Shown here: positions 18,089 to 26,900 of the stretch, piece by piece
Numbering within the stretch: position 1 is the stretch's first letter
Layout of the letters: every line of letters begins with the position of its first letter
NCBI GenBank assembly: GCA_012960755.1
Contig: DUAT01000094.1
Span: 1-64,000 of the forward strand
DNA from: Gammaproteobacteria bacterium
Lineage (GTDB): Bacteria; Pseudomonadota; Gammaproteobacteria; Pseudomonadales; Azotimanducaceae_A
Length of the DNA stretch: 64,000 bases
Reading direction: 5' to 3'
The notes under the pieces: model-generated
Databases searched by the model: none
Told to the model about the DNA's origin: nothing
What the model saw: only the letters and a program-made list of their open reading frames with translations
Made by a program: the position numbers and the translations under genes

Positions 18089-20986
18089 ATGGCTTCAGTG
18101 GTGAACTATTATCGCGTCGGAGCGGAGGTTGATTTAGGTACTCCTGGTGCCAGTTCGTCCGAGCAGATAACATTAACGATTGACGGCGCTGCCATTACCG
18201 TAGCAAAAGGCACCTCAATCATGCGAGCCGCCGCGATAGCGGGGACGAACATACCAAAATTGTGTGCTTCCGAAGACCTGGAACCTTTTGGCTCCTGTCG
18301 GTTATGTCTGGTTGAAATTGAAGGTCGAAATGGTTACCCGGCCTCCTGTACAACCCAGGTTGAAGCGGGGATGCAAGTTCAAACCCAGACCGATCATCTG
18401 GCAAAACTACGTCGTAACGTCATGGAACTCTATATATCTGATCATCCCCTTGACTGCCTGACGTGCCCTGCCAATGGTAATTGTGAATTACAGGACATGG
18501 CAGGGGTGGTGGGCCTGCGGGATGTCCGTTACGGATATGACGGTGCGAATCACCTGGATGCTCCAAAGGACGAAACCGCACTCTACTTCACGTTCGATCC
18601 CGGCAAATGCATCGTGTGTTCTCGATGTGTACGTGCCTGTGAAGAGCAACAGGGTACTTTTGCCTTGACCATTGATGGCCGAGGTTTCGATTCAAAGATA
18701 GCGGCAAGTCAAAACGAGGATTTCCTCGGTTCTGAATGTGTTTCCTGCGGAGCCTGCGTTAAAGCCTGCCCCACGGCAACCTTGTCAGAAAAGTCGATCA
18801 TTAAATTGGGCCAGCCAGACAAGGCGACAGTGACCACGTGTGCGTATTGCGGGGTTGGTTGTTCGTTTCGGGCCGAAATGCAGGGAGATCAGTTGGTGCG
18901 TATGGTGCCCAATCGAGACGGGCATGCGAATCATGGCCACGCCTGTGTTAAGGGGCGTTTTGCTTTCGGTTACGCGACGCATAAGGATCGAATTACAGCG
19001 CCATTGATTCGGGATTCAATTCATGATGAATGGCGCCCCGCCAGTTGGGAAGAGGCGATTACTTTTGCGGCAACCCGACTCAAAGCGCTACAACAAAAAT
19101 ACGGCCGCAAATCGATAGGCGGTATTACGTCTTCTCGTTGTACCAACGAGGAAGTGTTTGTGGTACAGAAATTTATCCGCACGGCAGTGGGAAACAACAA
19201 TGTCGACACCTGCGCCCGGGTTTGCCATTCACCGACGGGGTACGGCTTGAAGACAACGCTGGGTGAATCTGCCGGAACCCAGACATTTGATTCGGTCATG
19301 ATGGCAGACGCCATCATTATCATTGGCGCGAATCCAACTGACGCACACCCGGTTTTTGCATCACAAATGAAACGTCGCCTGAGACAAGGCGCATCCCTGA
19401 TCATTGCCGATCCAAGGGCGATTGATCTGGTTGACTCTCCCCATACCCGGGCAGACTATCACCTGCAATTACGACCAGGTACGAATGTTGCGCTCATCAA
19501 CGCGTTGGCACATACCATCATTGACGAAGGGCTGGAACATAAACAGTTCATTTCTGATCGTTGTGAAACTCAACCTTTTAAAGTTTGGAAAGCTTTTATC
19601 AGCGAGCAGCGCAACTCGCCGGAGGCGTTAGAAGAAGTGACGGGTGTAGCGGCGGCAGAGGTGCGGGCAGCTGCTCGGGTATATGCCAACGCCCGCAATG
19701 GGGCTATTTATTATGGCCTCGGAGTCACAGAACATAGCCAGGGTTCAACCATGGTGATGGGTATTGCCAACCTGGCCATGGTGACGGGAAATCTCGGTCG
19801 TGAAGGTGTCGGCGTTAATCCATTGCGGGGCCAGAATAATGTACAGGGTAGTTGCGATATGGGCAGTTTCCCCCATGAGCTACCCGGTTATCGGCATCTG
19901 TCAGATACGGCGGCGCGGGCCTTGTTTGAAGAAGAATGGCAGGTGGAACTGGACTCTGAACCCGGTTATCGAATACCCAACATGTTTGACGCTGCCATTG
20001 ATGGAGAATTCAAGGGTTTGTACATACAGGGGGAAGATATTGCCCAATCTGACCCTGATACCCAGCATGTCTACGCGGCACTGTCGGCAATGGAATGTGT
20101 GATCGTGCAGGACCTGTTTCTCAACGAAACAGCCAAGTTTGCTCATGTCTTTTTACCCGGTTCGTCATTTCTTGAAAAAGACGGCACCTTTACCAATGCA
20201 GAACGGCGAATTTCTCCAGTGAGAATGGTAATGCAACCGAAATCCGGCATGTCGGAGTGGGAGATTACCTGCGCTTTGTCCACTGCCATGGGTTATGCAA
20301 TGTCCTATGAGCACCCTCGCCAGATTATGGAGGAGATTGCCAGGCTTACACCCACTTTTCAGGGCGTCAGTTACGAGAAGCTTGATGCGCTTGGTTCCAT
20401 TCAGTGGCCATGCAATGATCAGTCTCCCAATGGCACTCCCTTTATGCATGTCGGTGAATTTGTGCGGGGTAAAGGTTATTTTGCGCCCACCCCCTATGTC
20501 GCCACTGACGAGAGAAGCAACAGCAGGTATCCGCTGCTGCTGACCACGGGTCGAATTTTGTCGCAGTACAATGTTGGTGCTCAGACCCGTCGAACCGAAA
20601 ATCTTAAATACCATGCTGAAGACCAGCTCGAAATTCACCCCGATGATGCAGAATTGCGTGGCATTGTTGATGGCAGTTGGGTGGGTATCAAGAGCCGGGC
20701 TGGTGAAACCGTGTTGCGGGCTTGTGTCACCGACAGGGTTCAACCGGGTGTTATCTACACGACTTTCCACCATCCCGAGTCAGGGGCCAATGTAGTGACA
20801 ACTGATAACTCTGACTGGGCGACGAACTGTCCGGAATACAAAGTGACGGCCGTGCAGGCGTATCCGGTGAGTCATCCCTCACAGTGGCAGGAGATGTTCC
20901 AGCGTTTCAATCGTGAGCAGCAGCAGTTGCTGGCAGCGGGTCGAGAAAAGGACCCTGCCAGAGAACGATTCGATAAAATCAAATAG
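18089..20986 (+). CDS. fdsA: NAD-dependent formate dehydrogenase catalytic alpha subunit
   Basis: A 965-residue catalytic subunit that oxidises formate to CO2 at a molybdenum or tungsten bis-MGD centre. Domains in order: NuoG-like [2Fe-2S] (LCASEDLEPFGSCRLC, about 59-95), His/Cys [4Fe-4S] (HPLDCLTCPANGNCELQ, about 118), two ferredoxin clusters (CIVCSRCVRACEE about 174, CVSCGACVKACP about 218), the MopB [4Fe-4S] site CAYCGVGCSF (about 252), and the active-site cysteine in RVCHSPTGYG (about 378). The C-terminus holds the cofactor-binding LLTTGRILSQYNVGAQTRR. GGAGGA lies before the ATG. Mo versus W cannot be decided from sequence alone. Confidence 0.94.
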   Translation: MASVVNYYRVGAEVDLGTPGASSSEQITLTIDGAAITVAKGTSIMRAAAIAGTNIPKLCASEDLEPFGSCRLCLVEIEGRNGYPASCTTQVEAGMQVQTQTDHLAKLRRNVMELYISDHPLDCLTCPANGNCELQDMAGVVGLRDVRYGYDGANHLDAPKDETALYFTFDPGKCIVCSRCVRACEEQQGTFALTIDGRGFDSKIAASQNEDFLGSECVSCGACVKACPTATLSEKSIIKLGQPDKATVTTCAYCGVGCSFRAEMQGDQLVRMVPNRDGHANHGHACVKGRFAFGYATHKDRITAPLIRDSIHDEWRPASWEEAITFAATRLKALQQKYGRKSIGGITSSRCTNEEVFVVQKFIRTAVGNNNVDTCARVCHSPTGYGLKTTLGESAGTQTFDSVMMADAIIIIGANPTDAHPVFASQMKRRLRQGASLIIADPRAIDLVDSPHTRADYHLQLRPGTNVALINALAHTIIDEGLEHKQFISDRCETQPFKVWKAFISEQRNSPEALEEVTGVAAAEVRAAARVYANARNGAIYYGLGVTEHSQGSTMVMGIANLAMVTGNLGREGVGVNPLRGQNNVQGSCDMGSFPHELPGYRHLSDTAARALFEEEWQVELDSEPGYRIPNMFDAAIDGEFKGLYIQGEDIAQSDPDTQHVYAALSAMECVIVQDLFLNETAKFAHVFLPGSSFLEKDGTFTNAERRISPVRMVMQPKSGMSEWEITCALSTAMGYAMSYEHPRQIMEEIARLTPTFQGVSYEKLDALGSIQWPCNDQSPNGTPFMHVGEFVRGKGYFAPTPYVATDERSNSRYPLLLTTGRILSQYNVGAQTRRTENLKYHAEDQLEIHPDDAELRGIVDGSWVGIKSRAGETVLRACVTDRVQPGVIYTTFHHPESGANVVTTDNSDWATNCPEYKVTAVQAYPVSHPSQWQEMFQRFNREQQQLLAAGREKDPARERFDKIK

Positions 20987-21213
20987 TGACGGTTAATGTT
21001 AACAAGCTGGTGAAAATGGCTGAAGATATAGCGGCTAACATGTCTTATACAGATGATCAGGAAATTGTCTCAAGAAAGATCGCAGATCATCTCGATCGAT
21101 TCTGGGACCCCCGGATGAAACAGGCCATCAGCGACTACGCTGCTGACCCGGATAGCGAACTAACGGAATCATTACGTCTGGCTGTCTCCAGACTGTCTCT
21201 GGCAGAGGGTTGA
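20986..21213 (+). CDS. fdsD: Formate dehydrogenase delta subunit
   Basis: A 75-residue protein with the typical FdsD stretch SRKIADHLDRFWDPRMK. FdsD is the small extra subunit of soluble NAD-dependent formate dehydrogenases, thought to help maturation or stability of the complex. The GTG start at 20986 uses the last base of the fdsA stop codon, so the two are translationally coupled. The order fused FdsGB, FdsA, FdsD completes a full operon with fdhD in front. Confidence 0.9.
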   Translation: MTVNVNKLVKMAEDIAANMSYTDDQEIVSRKIADHLDRFWDPRMKQAISDYAADPDSELTESLRLAVSRLSLAEG

Positions 21214-21231
21214 ACGATTTCGTTAACCTGG

Positions 21232-22119
21232 CTATGTCCGGTGAGTATAAGCCTTTGCCAGGCTTTCTATATGTGCAGGGCCAATACCGCAACAGCCGCC
21301 AATCAGGGTTGCACCATGGTCAATCCAACCACCGACCACTTCAACATAGTCGCGGGGGCTTAGATCGTCATTCTTTGTGATGGCACCGGTATCCAGTGTC
21401 CATTCTTTTGGCACCTTGTTAAAAGAGTTGGCATAGCCGCCAATGGGTTTGTCAGTAAGCTGCGCTAGAGCCTTCAAGGCTGAATCGATCGCCAGGGGGT
21501 GGCTGCAGTTAAACAGAAACCCAGCTATTTCAAGGTGCTTAACGGCACTCAACGCCTGCTCCACGGATTCCCCACTGCGAAGCCCGGAGCCTGGTTCTTC
21601 ATTGAGGGTCCAGGATACATAGACTGGCAGGTTGCGTTTCTGCGCGGCTTCTGTGGCCGCTGTGGCAGCGGTTCTCGCCTCGGTTGCAGAAGACATGGTT
21701 TCGCAAACAAATCCGTCGACAAAGGGCTCCAGTGTGTTTGCAAGGTGTCGATAGATTGGCAGCGTGGTCGTCTCGTCCGGTACCAGGTCTGCACGATAGC
21801 TTTCAGACATGGGGGGCAGAGAACCGTTAACGCTGATCTTTGTTTGGCTCTCATCAGCAGCCTGACGGGCCAATTGCCCTGCCAGGGCGGTGAATTCGAG
21901 GTAACGGTCTGCAAGATCTTCCTTGGCCAGATAGGAGGGAATGGTCGAATAACTATTAGTGGTAATAACGTCGGACCCGGCAGAAATATAATCCCTGTGC
22001 ACGTCCAGCACCACAGACGGTGCTTCAATCAGTGCGCGTGCTGACCAGAGATCCGTGTAGTTGCTCGCACCACGCCGCGCCAGTTCATTGCCCATACCGC
22101 CGTCCCACAGGGTTATCAT
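21232..22119 (-). CDS. Homocysteine S-methyltransferase family protein
   Basis: A 295-residue zinc-dependent methyltransferase of the MmuM/BHMT family, which moves a methyl group from a sulfonium or quaternary ammonium donor to homocysteine, giving methionine. Zinc ligands are in FNCSHP and in the C-terminal GGCCGIGP pair; WDGGMGNELARRG and VNGSLPP are the expected N-terminal and middle blocks. The ATG at 22119 has GGAG upstream. It converges with fdsD. In this neighbourhood it could accept a methyl group from the same methylated substrate as the Rieske enzymes; S-methylmethionine is the alternative donor. Confidence 0.88.
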   Translation of the reverse strand: MITLWDGGMGNELARRGASNYTDLWSARALIEAPSVVLDVHRDYISAGSDVITTNSYSTIPSYLAKEDLADRYLEFTALAGQLARQAADESQTKISVNGSLPPMSESYRADLVPDETTTLPIYRHLANTLEPFVDGFVCETMSSATEARTAATAATEAAQKRNLPVYVSWTLNEEPGSGLRSGESVEQALSAVKHLEIAGFLFNCSHPLAIDSALKALAQLTDKPIGGYANSFNKVPKEWTLDTGAITKNDDLSPRDYVEVVGGWIDHGATLIGGCCGIGPAHIESLAKAYTHRT

Positions 22120-22428
22120 TTCTGGCTCCGGTAGTTCCTTTTGAAGAACCCAGTTTATGACGATTTAAACGTTGCGTACAGTTCCCACAACTTCACCGAT
22201 ATCCTTCCTGTCGTTAGTGGAGTGTCCTATAAAGATAGTGATTTAAGTGGTTCGCACTTTTTGTCACAGGAAGTGACACAGCAAGGCCCAATCTTTTCAC
22301 AGAAAGTCGTAGAAAATGTAGGTACCTATTCAAGAAATACAACGCGGCCGTGGTTTGCTTAAAGTGCTATCCATATAGGACACTCCACTTGGCTGGACGA
22401 TCCAAACAGATCTTGTCTGTGAACAGAT
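22120..22428. other. Intergenic region holding a family 3 repeat element
   Basis: No gene is supported between the methyltransferase start and the decayed sensor kinase. The middle (22216-22389) is a non-coding inverted-repeat element; the flanks show nothing recognisable. Confidence 0.6.
22216..22389. repeat. Inverted-repeat element family 3, complete copy (174 bp)
   Basis: AGTGGAGTGTCCTATA at 22216-22231 is repeated in reverse complement at 22374-22389, a perfect 16-base terminal inverted repeat. The interior has no sizeable open frame. GGACACTCCACT ends recur at 26889 and 29053. The size, ends and lack of coding fit a MITE-like element mobilised by a transposase elsewhere. It lies just upstream of the decayed histidine kinase and may have separated it from its promoter. 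Confidence 0.75.
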
Positions 22429-24243
22429 TTGATAGTGGTATATCGCCTCGGTCCCTTCTATGACCGACTGGTTTCCCCAACGGAGTTTGGTGCACGGATT
22501 CGGAAGCATCACTTAACTTTGACTAAAAACGCCTACTTGCTTCCTTTATTACTTTTCTTAGGTACGTTTCTCGTGTCCGTGACAGTTTTCGCATCGCCTG
22601 AACCCAGGGCAGCGTCGGGGGTTATTGACTTGAGTGAGTGGTCATTTGAGCATGATGGGCACATAGCGCTCACAGGTGATTATGAGTTCTATTGGGAAGA
22701 ATTTGTCGATCCGGTTGTGAGCAGTCACACAACGGAAATCTACCAGGCTGTACCGGGTACCTGGAATGGGTCGCACATTGACTCCACAACATTTCCAGCG
22801 CACGGATATGCATCGTATCGGTTAACTGTGCGGCTCAACCAAATCGAACCGCTGACACTGAAGTTCTTTGACGCGGCGACCAGTTATCGGGCGTTTGTGG
22901 ATGGACAGCTAGTGGCATCGAACGGAAGTCCTGGAGTGGATGCGTCTGTTACCGAACCAGGATCTTATCCTCTGCTGACTGATTTTGTTCCAACCAGTAA
23001 AGACTTTGTGCTCGTACTGCATATCGCCAATTTTGATTACCAAAAAGGTGGGGCCTGGGAGAAAATCACCCTCGGTACCGGCGACCAGACCAGGTTCGAC
23101 AACAGAACGATACCTGATTCAACTGGTTCCCCAACTGGATTGGGAGTACCTGATCACGTTGGCGTATCTATCATTCTACTTGGCAGTTCTACTGTTCTGC
23201 CTGTTTTTATTTAACGCTTTCAAAGAGGATTACGATCGCCTGGTTCTGCGGATCATAGTTTTCGTAGGATTTGGATCCAGTTTACTTGTCGTTGTGACGC
23301 ACCCGGTTATCTTTACCTACACCTTGATCCCCCACCATAAACTATCCGGAAATGATTTTGAGAGACTTGCCGGACGATTTACCGGACCAGCAAAGGCAGC
23401 ATAAGAGACTTGAATACATTCGTGATTCCGGCTTACAGGCAGCGGCTGTGGTGCAGGACTTACTGGCGCTGGCAAGGCGCGGTATTACCAAGCAACAGGC
23501 GACTAATCTTAACGATATTGTGGCGAGTTATTTTGACAGCCCCGAATACTATGCCCTGTGAGTTCCCGCGGGGATATCACCATGGATCTTGATATTCGGC
23601 CTCCCCTTCCAAATATTGCTGGGTCCCCTGCCCATATAAATAATGTCATTATGAATCTGATTATCAACAGTGTGGAAGCACAGCCTGAAGCCGATGGAAA
23701 AAAGTGGTTCCGGATTAGGTATGACTGTTGTATGGGGTGTTGTGCATGATCATGGTGGTTACATCAACATTGAATCCGAGCCTGGCAAAGGTAGTTTCGT
23801 TGAATGTAATTTTCCCGTCACGGGACAGGAGATCGATCCTGTCGTGCCACAGGCACCCGTAAACCGTCAGCAGGGGTGAGCGAATTCTTGTCATAGATGA
23901 TGTACTTGAGCAGCGTCAGGTCGCGCGAGACATGTTGTAACATATGGGGTATTCCGTCATATTGTGCGCGGACGGAGAATCTGCGCTTCGCCTGCTGAGG
24001 AAAGAAAATTACGACCTGATCATGCTGGATATGATCATGCCATCCGGTCTGGATGGGCTCGACACATATAAGGAAATTCTAAAGATCCAGGTTGAGGCAA
24101 GGACGGTGATTATCAGTGGTTATGCCGATACGGACCGTGTTAAGAAAGCGTTGCAACTGGGAGTAAGGCAGGTTTTGAGGAAACCTTATACATTAAATGA
24201 ATTGAGTGAACTGCTGAAATCTGAATTTCAAGACGCAATGTAA
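22429..24243 (+). pseudogene. Decayed hybrid sensor histidine kinase
   Basis: Pieces of one hybrid kinase follow each other in changing frames. 22520-23130: signal anchor and a 7TMR-DISMED2-like extracellular beta domain (GVIDLSEWSFEHDGHIALTG, PGTWNG, YASYRLTVRL). 23130-23404 in another frame: LITLAYLSFYLAVLLFCLFL, the start of the 7TM region. 23352-23560: LEYIRDSGLQAAAVVQDLLALA, the end of a HisKA-like helix pair; the phospho-accepting histidine box is missing. 23560-23750: N-box INNVIMNLIINSVEA. 23670-23879: G-box GSGLGMTVVWGVVHDHGG. 23880-24243: receiver with LIMLDMIMPSGLDG and VLRKPYT, interrupted by a TAA at 23939-23941. Several frameshifts and at least one internal deletion rule out a working kinase. 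Confidence 0.87.
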
Positions 24244-24260
24244 ATGGCTGATTCGAAAAG

Positions 24261-24767
24261 ATGAATTATCAGTTAATCCCGGCGATACAGGAAAAGCACA
24301 GGGAAATTTTCAGTAATCTCTTATCGCTGTACTTGTATGACCTCTCTGAGTTTTTTGACATGGAGCCTGAGGAAGGTCGATATAACTACGAATATCAATG
24401 GACAGATTTGTGTAAGAACCCGTTCCTGGTTTACAAAGGTGCCATTCCAGTGGGATTTGCGATTGTGACTACAGTCGAAGAGAAGAACTTTAGTCCCAGT
24501 GGTGAAAAGAACGACTGGGATATGGAGGAGTTTTTCGTGATCCGGTCTGAACGAAGAGAAGGCCTGGGGCTCTGGTTAGCCCATGAAATGTATCGCAAAT
24601 TTCCTGGAAAATGGCAGATCAGAATCGGCGAAAAGAATCTAGGGGCACTGTCCTTCTGGAGGAATAGCCTTAAGGGGATCGGTTGCACGAATATGGAAGA
24701 AATTTACATCGAGGGACAATTCGGTTTTTTTCATTGCATCAATGTTTCTATTCCAGTGTCCGCTTAA
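24261..24767 (+). CDS. GNAT family N-acetyltransferase
   Basis: A 168-residue protein with the GNAT fold. VGFAIVT is strand 4 and MEEFFVIRSERREGLGLWLAHE gives strand 4/helix 3 with the acetyl-CoA pyrophosphate loop (R-R-E-G-L-G, replacing the common Q/R-x-x-G-x-G/A). WQIRIGEKNLGALSFWR is the usual region B. The acceptor is unknown. It overlaps the exonuclease gene tail to tail by 20 bases. Confidence 0.8.
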   Translation: MNYQLIPAIQEKHREIFSNLLSLYLYDLSEFFDMEPEEGRYNYEYQWTDLCKNPFLVYKGAIPVGFAIVTTVEEKNFSPSGEKNDWDMEEFFVIRSERREGLGLWLAHEMYRKFPGKWQIRIGEKNLGALSFWRNSLKGIGCTNMEEIYIEGQFGFFHCINVSIPVSA

Positions 24768-25245
24768 ACGTTTCCTGAACAATTAGTGCATCGTAACTTG
24801 CGCGGTGACGTTCCGGGTTCATTTCCTGGAGTACCTTGTCCCGGGTTTCGTGCCAGCGGGCTTTTTGCGGTGCTGAAAGGATCATCTCTAACGAAGCGAC
24901 ATCAAATTTCATCTCGACTCCGGCTGTGTTGAACAGGGTGGTTAACCAGGGCTTGTCGACACCCCAACCCTCTGTGTACACCGTCTTGCCTTCGAGCAAC
25001 TGGTTGAGTTTTTCAGCAACTTCCTGCAATGGTTTACCATAGGTTTCGAGGACATCCCGCGGCACACGATGGACCTTCTCGGCTTCATCGTCCCAGTCAG
25101 TCCAATCCGGTGCCGGCATAATGAGGGTGCAGAATTTGTATCCATCGCTCATGGCAAGTCCCACTTCAATGGGGTAGCTCATGGCACCAAATCCGGATGT
25201 TTCCACATCAATAATCAGCGGGGGTTCTTCTCTGGTCATAATCAC
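24748..25245 (-). CDS. DnaQ-like 3'-5' exonuclease (DEDDh)
   Basis: A 165-residue single-domain exonuclease of the DEDDh class. IIDVETSGFG holds the Asp/Glu pair of ExoI, VYTEGWGVDKPWL corresponds to ExoII, and HRASYDALI carries the ExoIII histidine and aspartate. HRVPRDVLE is the common helix after strand 3. Small DEDDh proteins act in DNA or small-RNA trimming; the specific role is unknown. The GTG at 25245 or ATG at 25239 may be the start; a GGTG overlaps both. Confidence 0.82.
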   Translation of the reverse strand: MIMTREEPPLIIDVETSGFGAMSYPIEVGLAMSDGYKFCTLIMPAPDWTDWDDEAEKVHRVPRDVLETYGKPLQEVAEKLNQLLEGKTVYTEGWGVDKPWLTTLFNTAGVEMKFDVASLEMILSAPQKARWHETRDKVLQEMNPERHRASYDALIVQETFKRTLE

Positions 25246-25595
25246 CTTTTTTACAATTGATTGGGTCTCATTATTGAACCTATATAGCCGAATCTTGAAC
25301 CAGATATCAAATCAAAACAGTTGTGGCAGATGGCACAAAAAATGCATATTAGTACCCGCCTGCCGGGGTGTTTAAGCGAAATGGCTCACAACCCTGGAAA
25401 ACCGGCGTGCATGGTTCAACAATCTGATCCAGGGTTGTGACAAAGCTGTCAACTTAGCATGACACGTTCCCTAGCGACTACCCTGACGAGCCGACCTTTT
25501 GTCAGCTCGTAAGTGGATTGAAATCATTGGGTTCACCGGGATATTGGGCTATGCTGCTGCCTCGTGGTTCATGCATGGAGAGCGAAGGTGGGTAG
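25246..25595. other. Intergenic region upstream of the sortase gene
   Basis: No gene is supported. It holds the divergent promoters of the exonuclease and sortase genes and one long hairpin (25386-25440). A short ATG frame at 25572-25592 (six codons) precedes the sortase start and could be a leader, but nothing else supports it. Confidence 0.5.
25386..25440. promoter_or_regulatory. Perfect 13-bp inverted repeat upstream of sortase
   Basis: TCACAACCCTGGA (25386-25398) and TCCAGGGTTGTGA (25428-25440) are perfect reverse complements separated by 29 bases. It lies about 155 bases before the sortase start. As RNA it would form a strong long hairpin; as DNA it could be a paired operator. There is no T-run after it. 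Confidence 0.5.
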
Positions 25596-26282
25596 TTGCA
25601 CAGGTCCAAAACACTAAGAAGAATGTCGTTTTACCGGCTTGTTGAATCCGGATGCTGGATTACTGGCCTCTCTCTGCTCGCTGTATTCGCGAGCAATATT
25701 GCACTGGGTGAACTTCAGAGACAACAAGATATTTTATCCTACAGTGCACAGCTTGAACAAAGTGCACAGCTTGAACAAAGTGCACAGCTTGAATCAATAA
25801 TTAACCTGGAAGCCGAGATTGATGGACCCGACCAGAGCCTCTGGTCAGAATCAAGAAAGCTCGCCTACCGCGCACTCCCCAAAACTCCAGAGAGTAAAAT
25901 TCTCGGGATTCTTAGAATTCCAAATGTCGGTCTTGAGGTTCCGATCTATGATGGTGCCAGTAATTTGAATATGGACCGGGGTGTTGCCCGAATAGAAGGA
26001 ACGCCATTACCCAATCAAGGCGGCAATAGCGGGATAGCAGGCCATCGAGATGGCTATTTTAGAGTTTTACAGGATGTAGAGGTTGGTGAGTTAATTAGTG
26101 TGAAAAACCGGAAGGGAGAACTTACCTATCGCATTTCAGAGATTTTGATTGTTGAACCGGACCAGGTAGAAGTCTTGGCGAACACTGAAGATAGTGTGTT
26201 GACACTTGTTACCTGCTATCCATTTTACTTTGTCGGCCATGCGCCAAAACGGTATATCGTCAAAGCGGTACGCCTCACATAA
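25596..26282 (+). CDS. Sortase, class D/GN-like
   Basis: A 228-residue transpeptidase with an N-terminal membrane anchor (about 16-36) facing the periplasm. The sortase core starts at ILGILRIPNVGLEVPIYDGA and carries H150 (GIAGHRDGYFR), C207 (LTLVTCYPFYFVGHAPKR) and R219, the full catalytic triad. Between anchor and core is a linker with three SAQLEQ repeats. Sortases cut an LPxT-type tail and join the protein to an amine; they are uncommon in Gram-negatives. The next gene, overlapping by one base in the longest reading, encodes a matching substrate. Start TTG 25596 with AAGGTGG upstream; ATG 25623 is an alternative. Confidence 0.88.
   Translation: MHRSKTLRRMSFYRLVESGCWITGLSLLAVFASNIALGELQRQQDILSYSAQLEQSAQLEQSAQLESIINLEAEIDGPDQSLWSESRKLAYRALPKTPESKILGILRIPNVGLEVPIYDGASNLNMDRGVARIEGTPLPNQGGNSGIAGHRDGYFRVLQDVEVGELISVKNRKGELTYRISEILIVEPDQVEVLANTEDSVLTLVTCYPFYFVGHAPKRYIVKAVRLT
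25743..25796 (+). repeat. Coding 18-bp tandem repeat in sortase linker
   Basis: AGTGCACAGCTTGAACAA occurs at 25743-25760 and 25761-25778, followed by a third copy whose last three bases differ (25779-25796). It encodes SAQLEQ repeats in the linker between membrane anchor and catalytic domain, so copy number would change linker length without breaking the frame. Confidence 0.9.
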
Positions 26283-26314
26283 TGATGAAACTCAAGATCC
26301 AGGGAAGAGTTAAT

Positions 26315-26869
26315 ATGAATATTAAAAACAAGATATTAATCGGTACCGCAATTGCGTTGTTAAGCGTCAGCGTCAATGCAGCAAGCGCGTCGTGTTCGGA
26401 TATGCACTTCACTGATGAAATGATGGGACGTTTCCCGGACCTGAATGAAGCTTGTATGGAAGTGATTGAACATGAGGGCAAGAACTTCGCCAAGATAGAG
26501 ATGGAAGTGGTACGCGCATCCAACCGTACGTTGAGGTTTAAGTTACATCACAGGGATGGCGGCAGCAGTGATGTCTATGAAGTCAGACCTGATAGTGATT
26601 TGCGCATTAATCTTTCTGGCCAGTCAACTCGCATTCGGGATTTGACCCGCGGTCAGGTTCTCAGCGTCTATTTACCTGACGATCGTTTTACGATCGGGGA
26701 TCCCAGGACAGAGGAATATATGGATGTCACCTTTCTGGTGGTAGAAATCGTACGGGTACCGATGTTGCCAACGACCTCCAGCCCTCTGTTTTTGTTCGCA
26801 CTGTTCGGTGTTTTGTTAACGCTGGCAGGTGGTGCCCTGACAACCTTGCGTCGTCGCCGCAAAGAATAA
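26315..26869 (+). CDS. Putative sortase substrate with LPTTS sorting signal
   Basis: A 184-residue exported protein of unknown fold. The N-terminus MNIKNKILIGTAIALLS ending in ASA is a signal peptide. The C-terminus is a classic sorting signal: LPTTSS, then a hydrophobic stretch (PLFLFALFGVLLTLAGG), then LRRRRKE. The middle has no recognised domain but keeps C-S-D and N-E-A-C cysteines near the N-terminus, which may form a disulfide. The start is ATG 26315 with GGAAGAG upstream; the frame stays open to 26282, where it touches the sortase stop. It is the obvious partner of the upstream sortase. Confidence 0.78.
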   Translation: MNIKNKILIGTAIALLSVSVNAASASCSDMHFTDEMMGRFPDLNEACMEVIEHEGKNFAKIEMEVVRASNRTLRFKLHHRDGGSSDVYEVRPDSDLRINLSGQSTRIRDLTRGQVLSVYLPDDRFTIGDPRTEEYMDVTFLVVEIVRVPMLPTTSSPLFLFALFGVLLTLAGGALTTLRRRRKE

Positions 26870-26876
26870 AATATTC

Positions 26877-26900
26877 TGTGGGAGGCCGGACACTCCACTA
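26877..26900. repeat. Family 3 repeat remnant/hairpin
   Basis: TGTGGGAGGCC and GGACACTCCACTA face each other as an imperfect inverted repeat made of two family 3 ends with almost no interior. It lies between the converging sortase-substrate and acyl-CoA synthetase genes and contains the TAG stop of the latter (26898-26900, minus strand). It may also act as a terminator. Confidence 0.6.
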
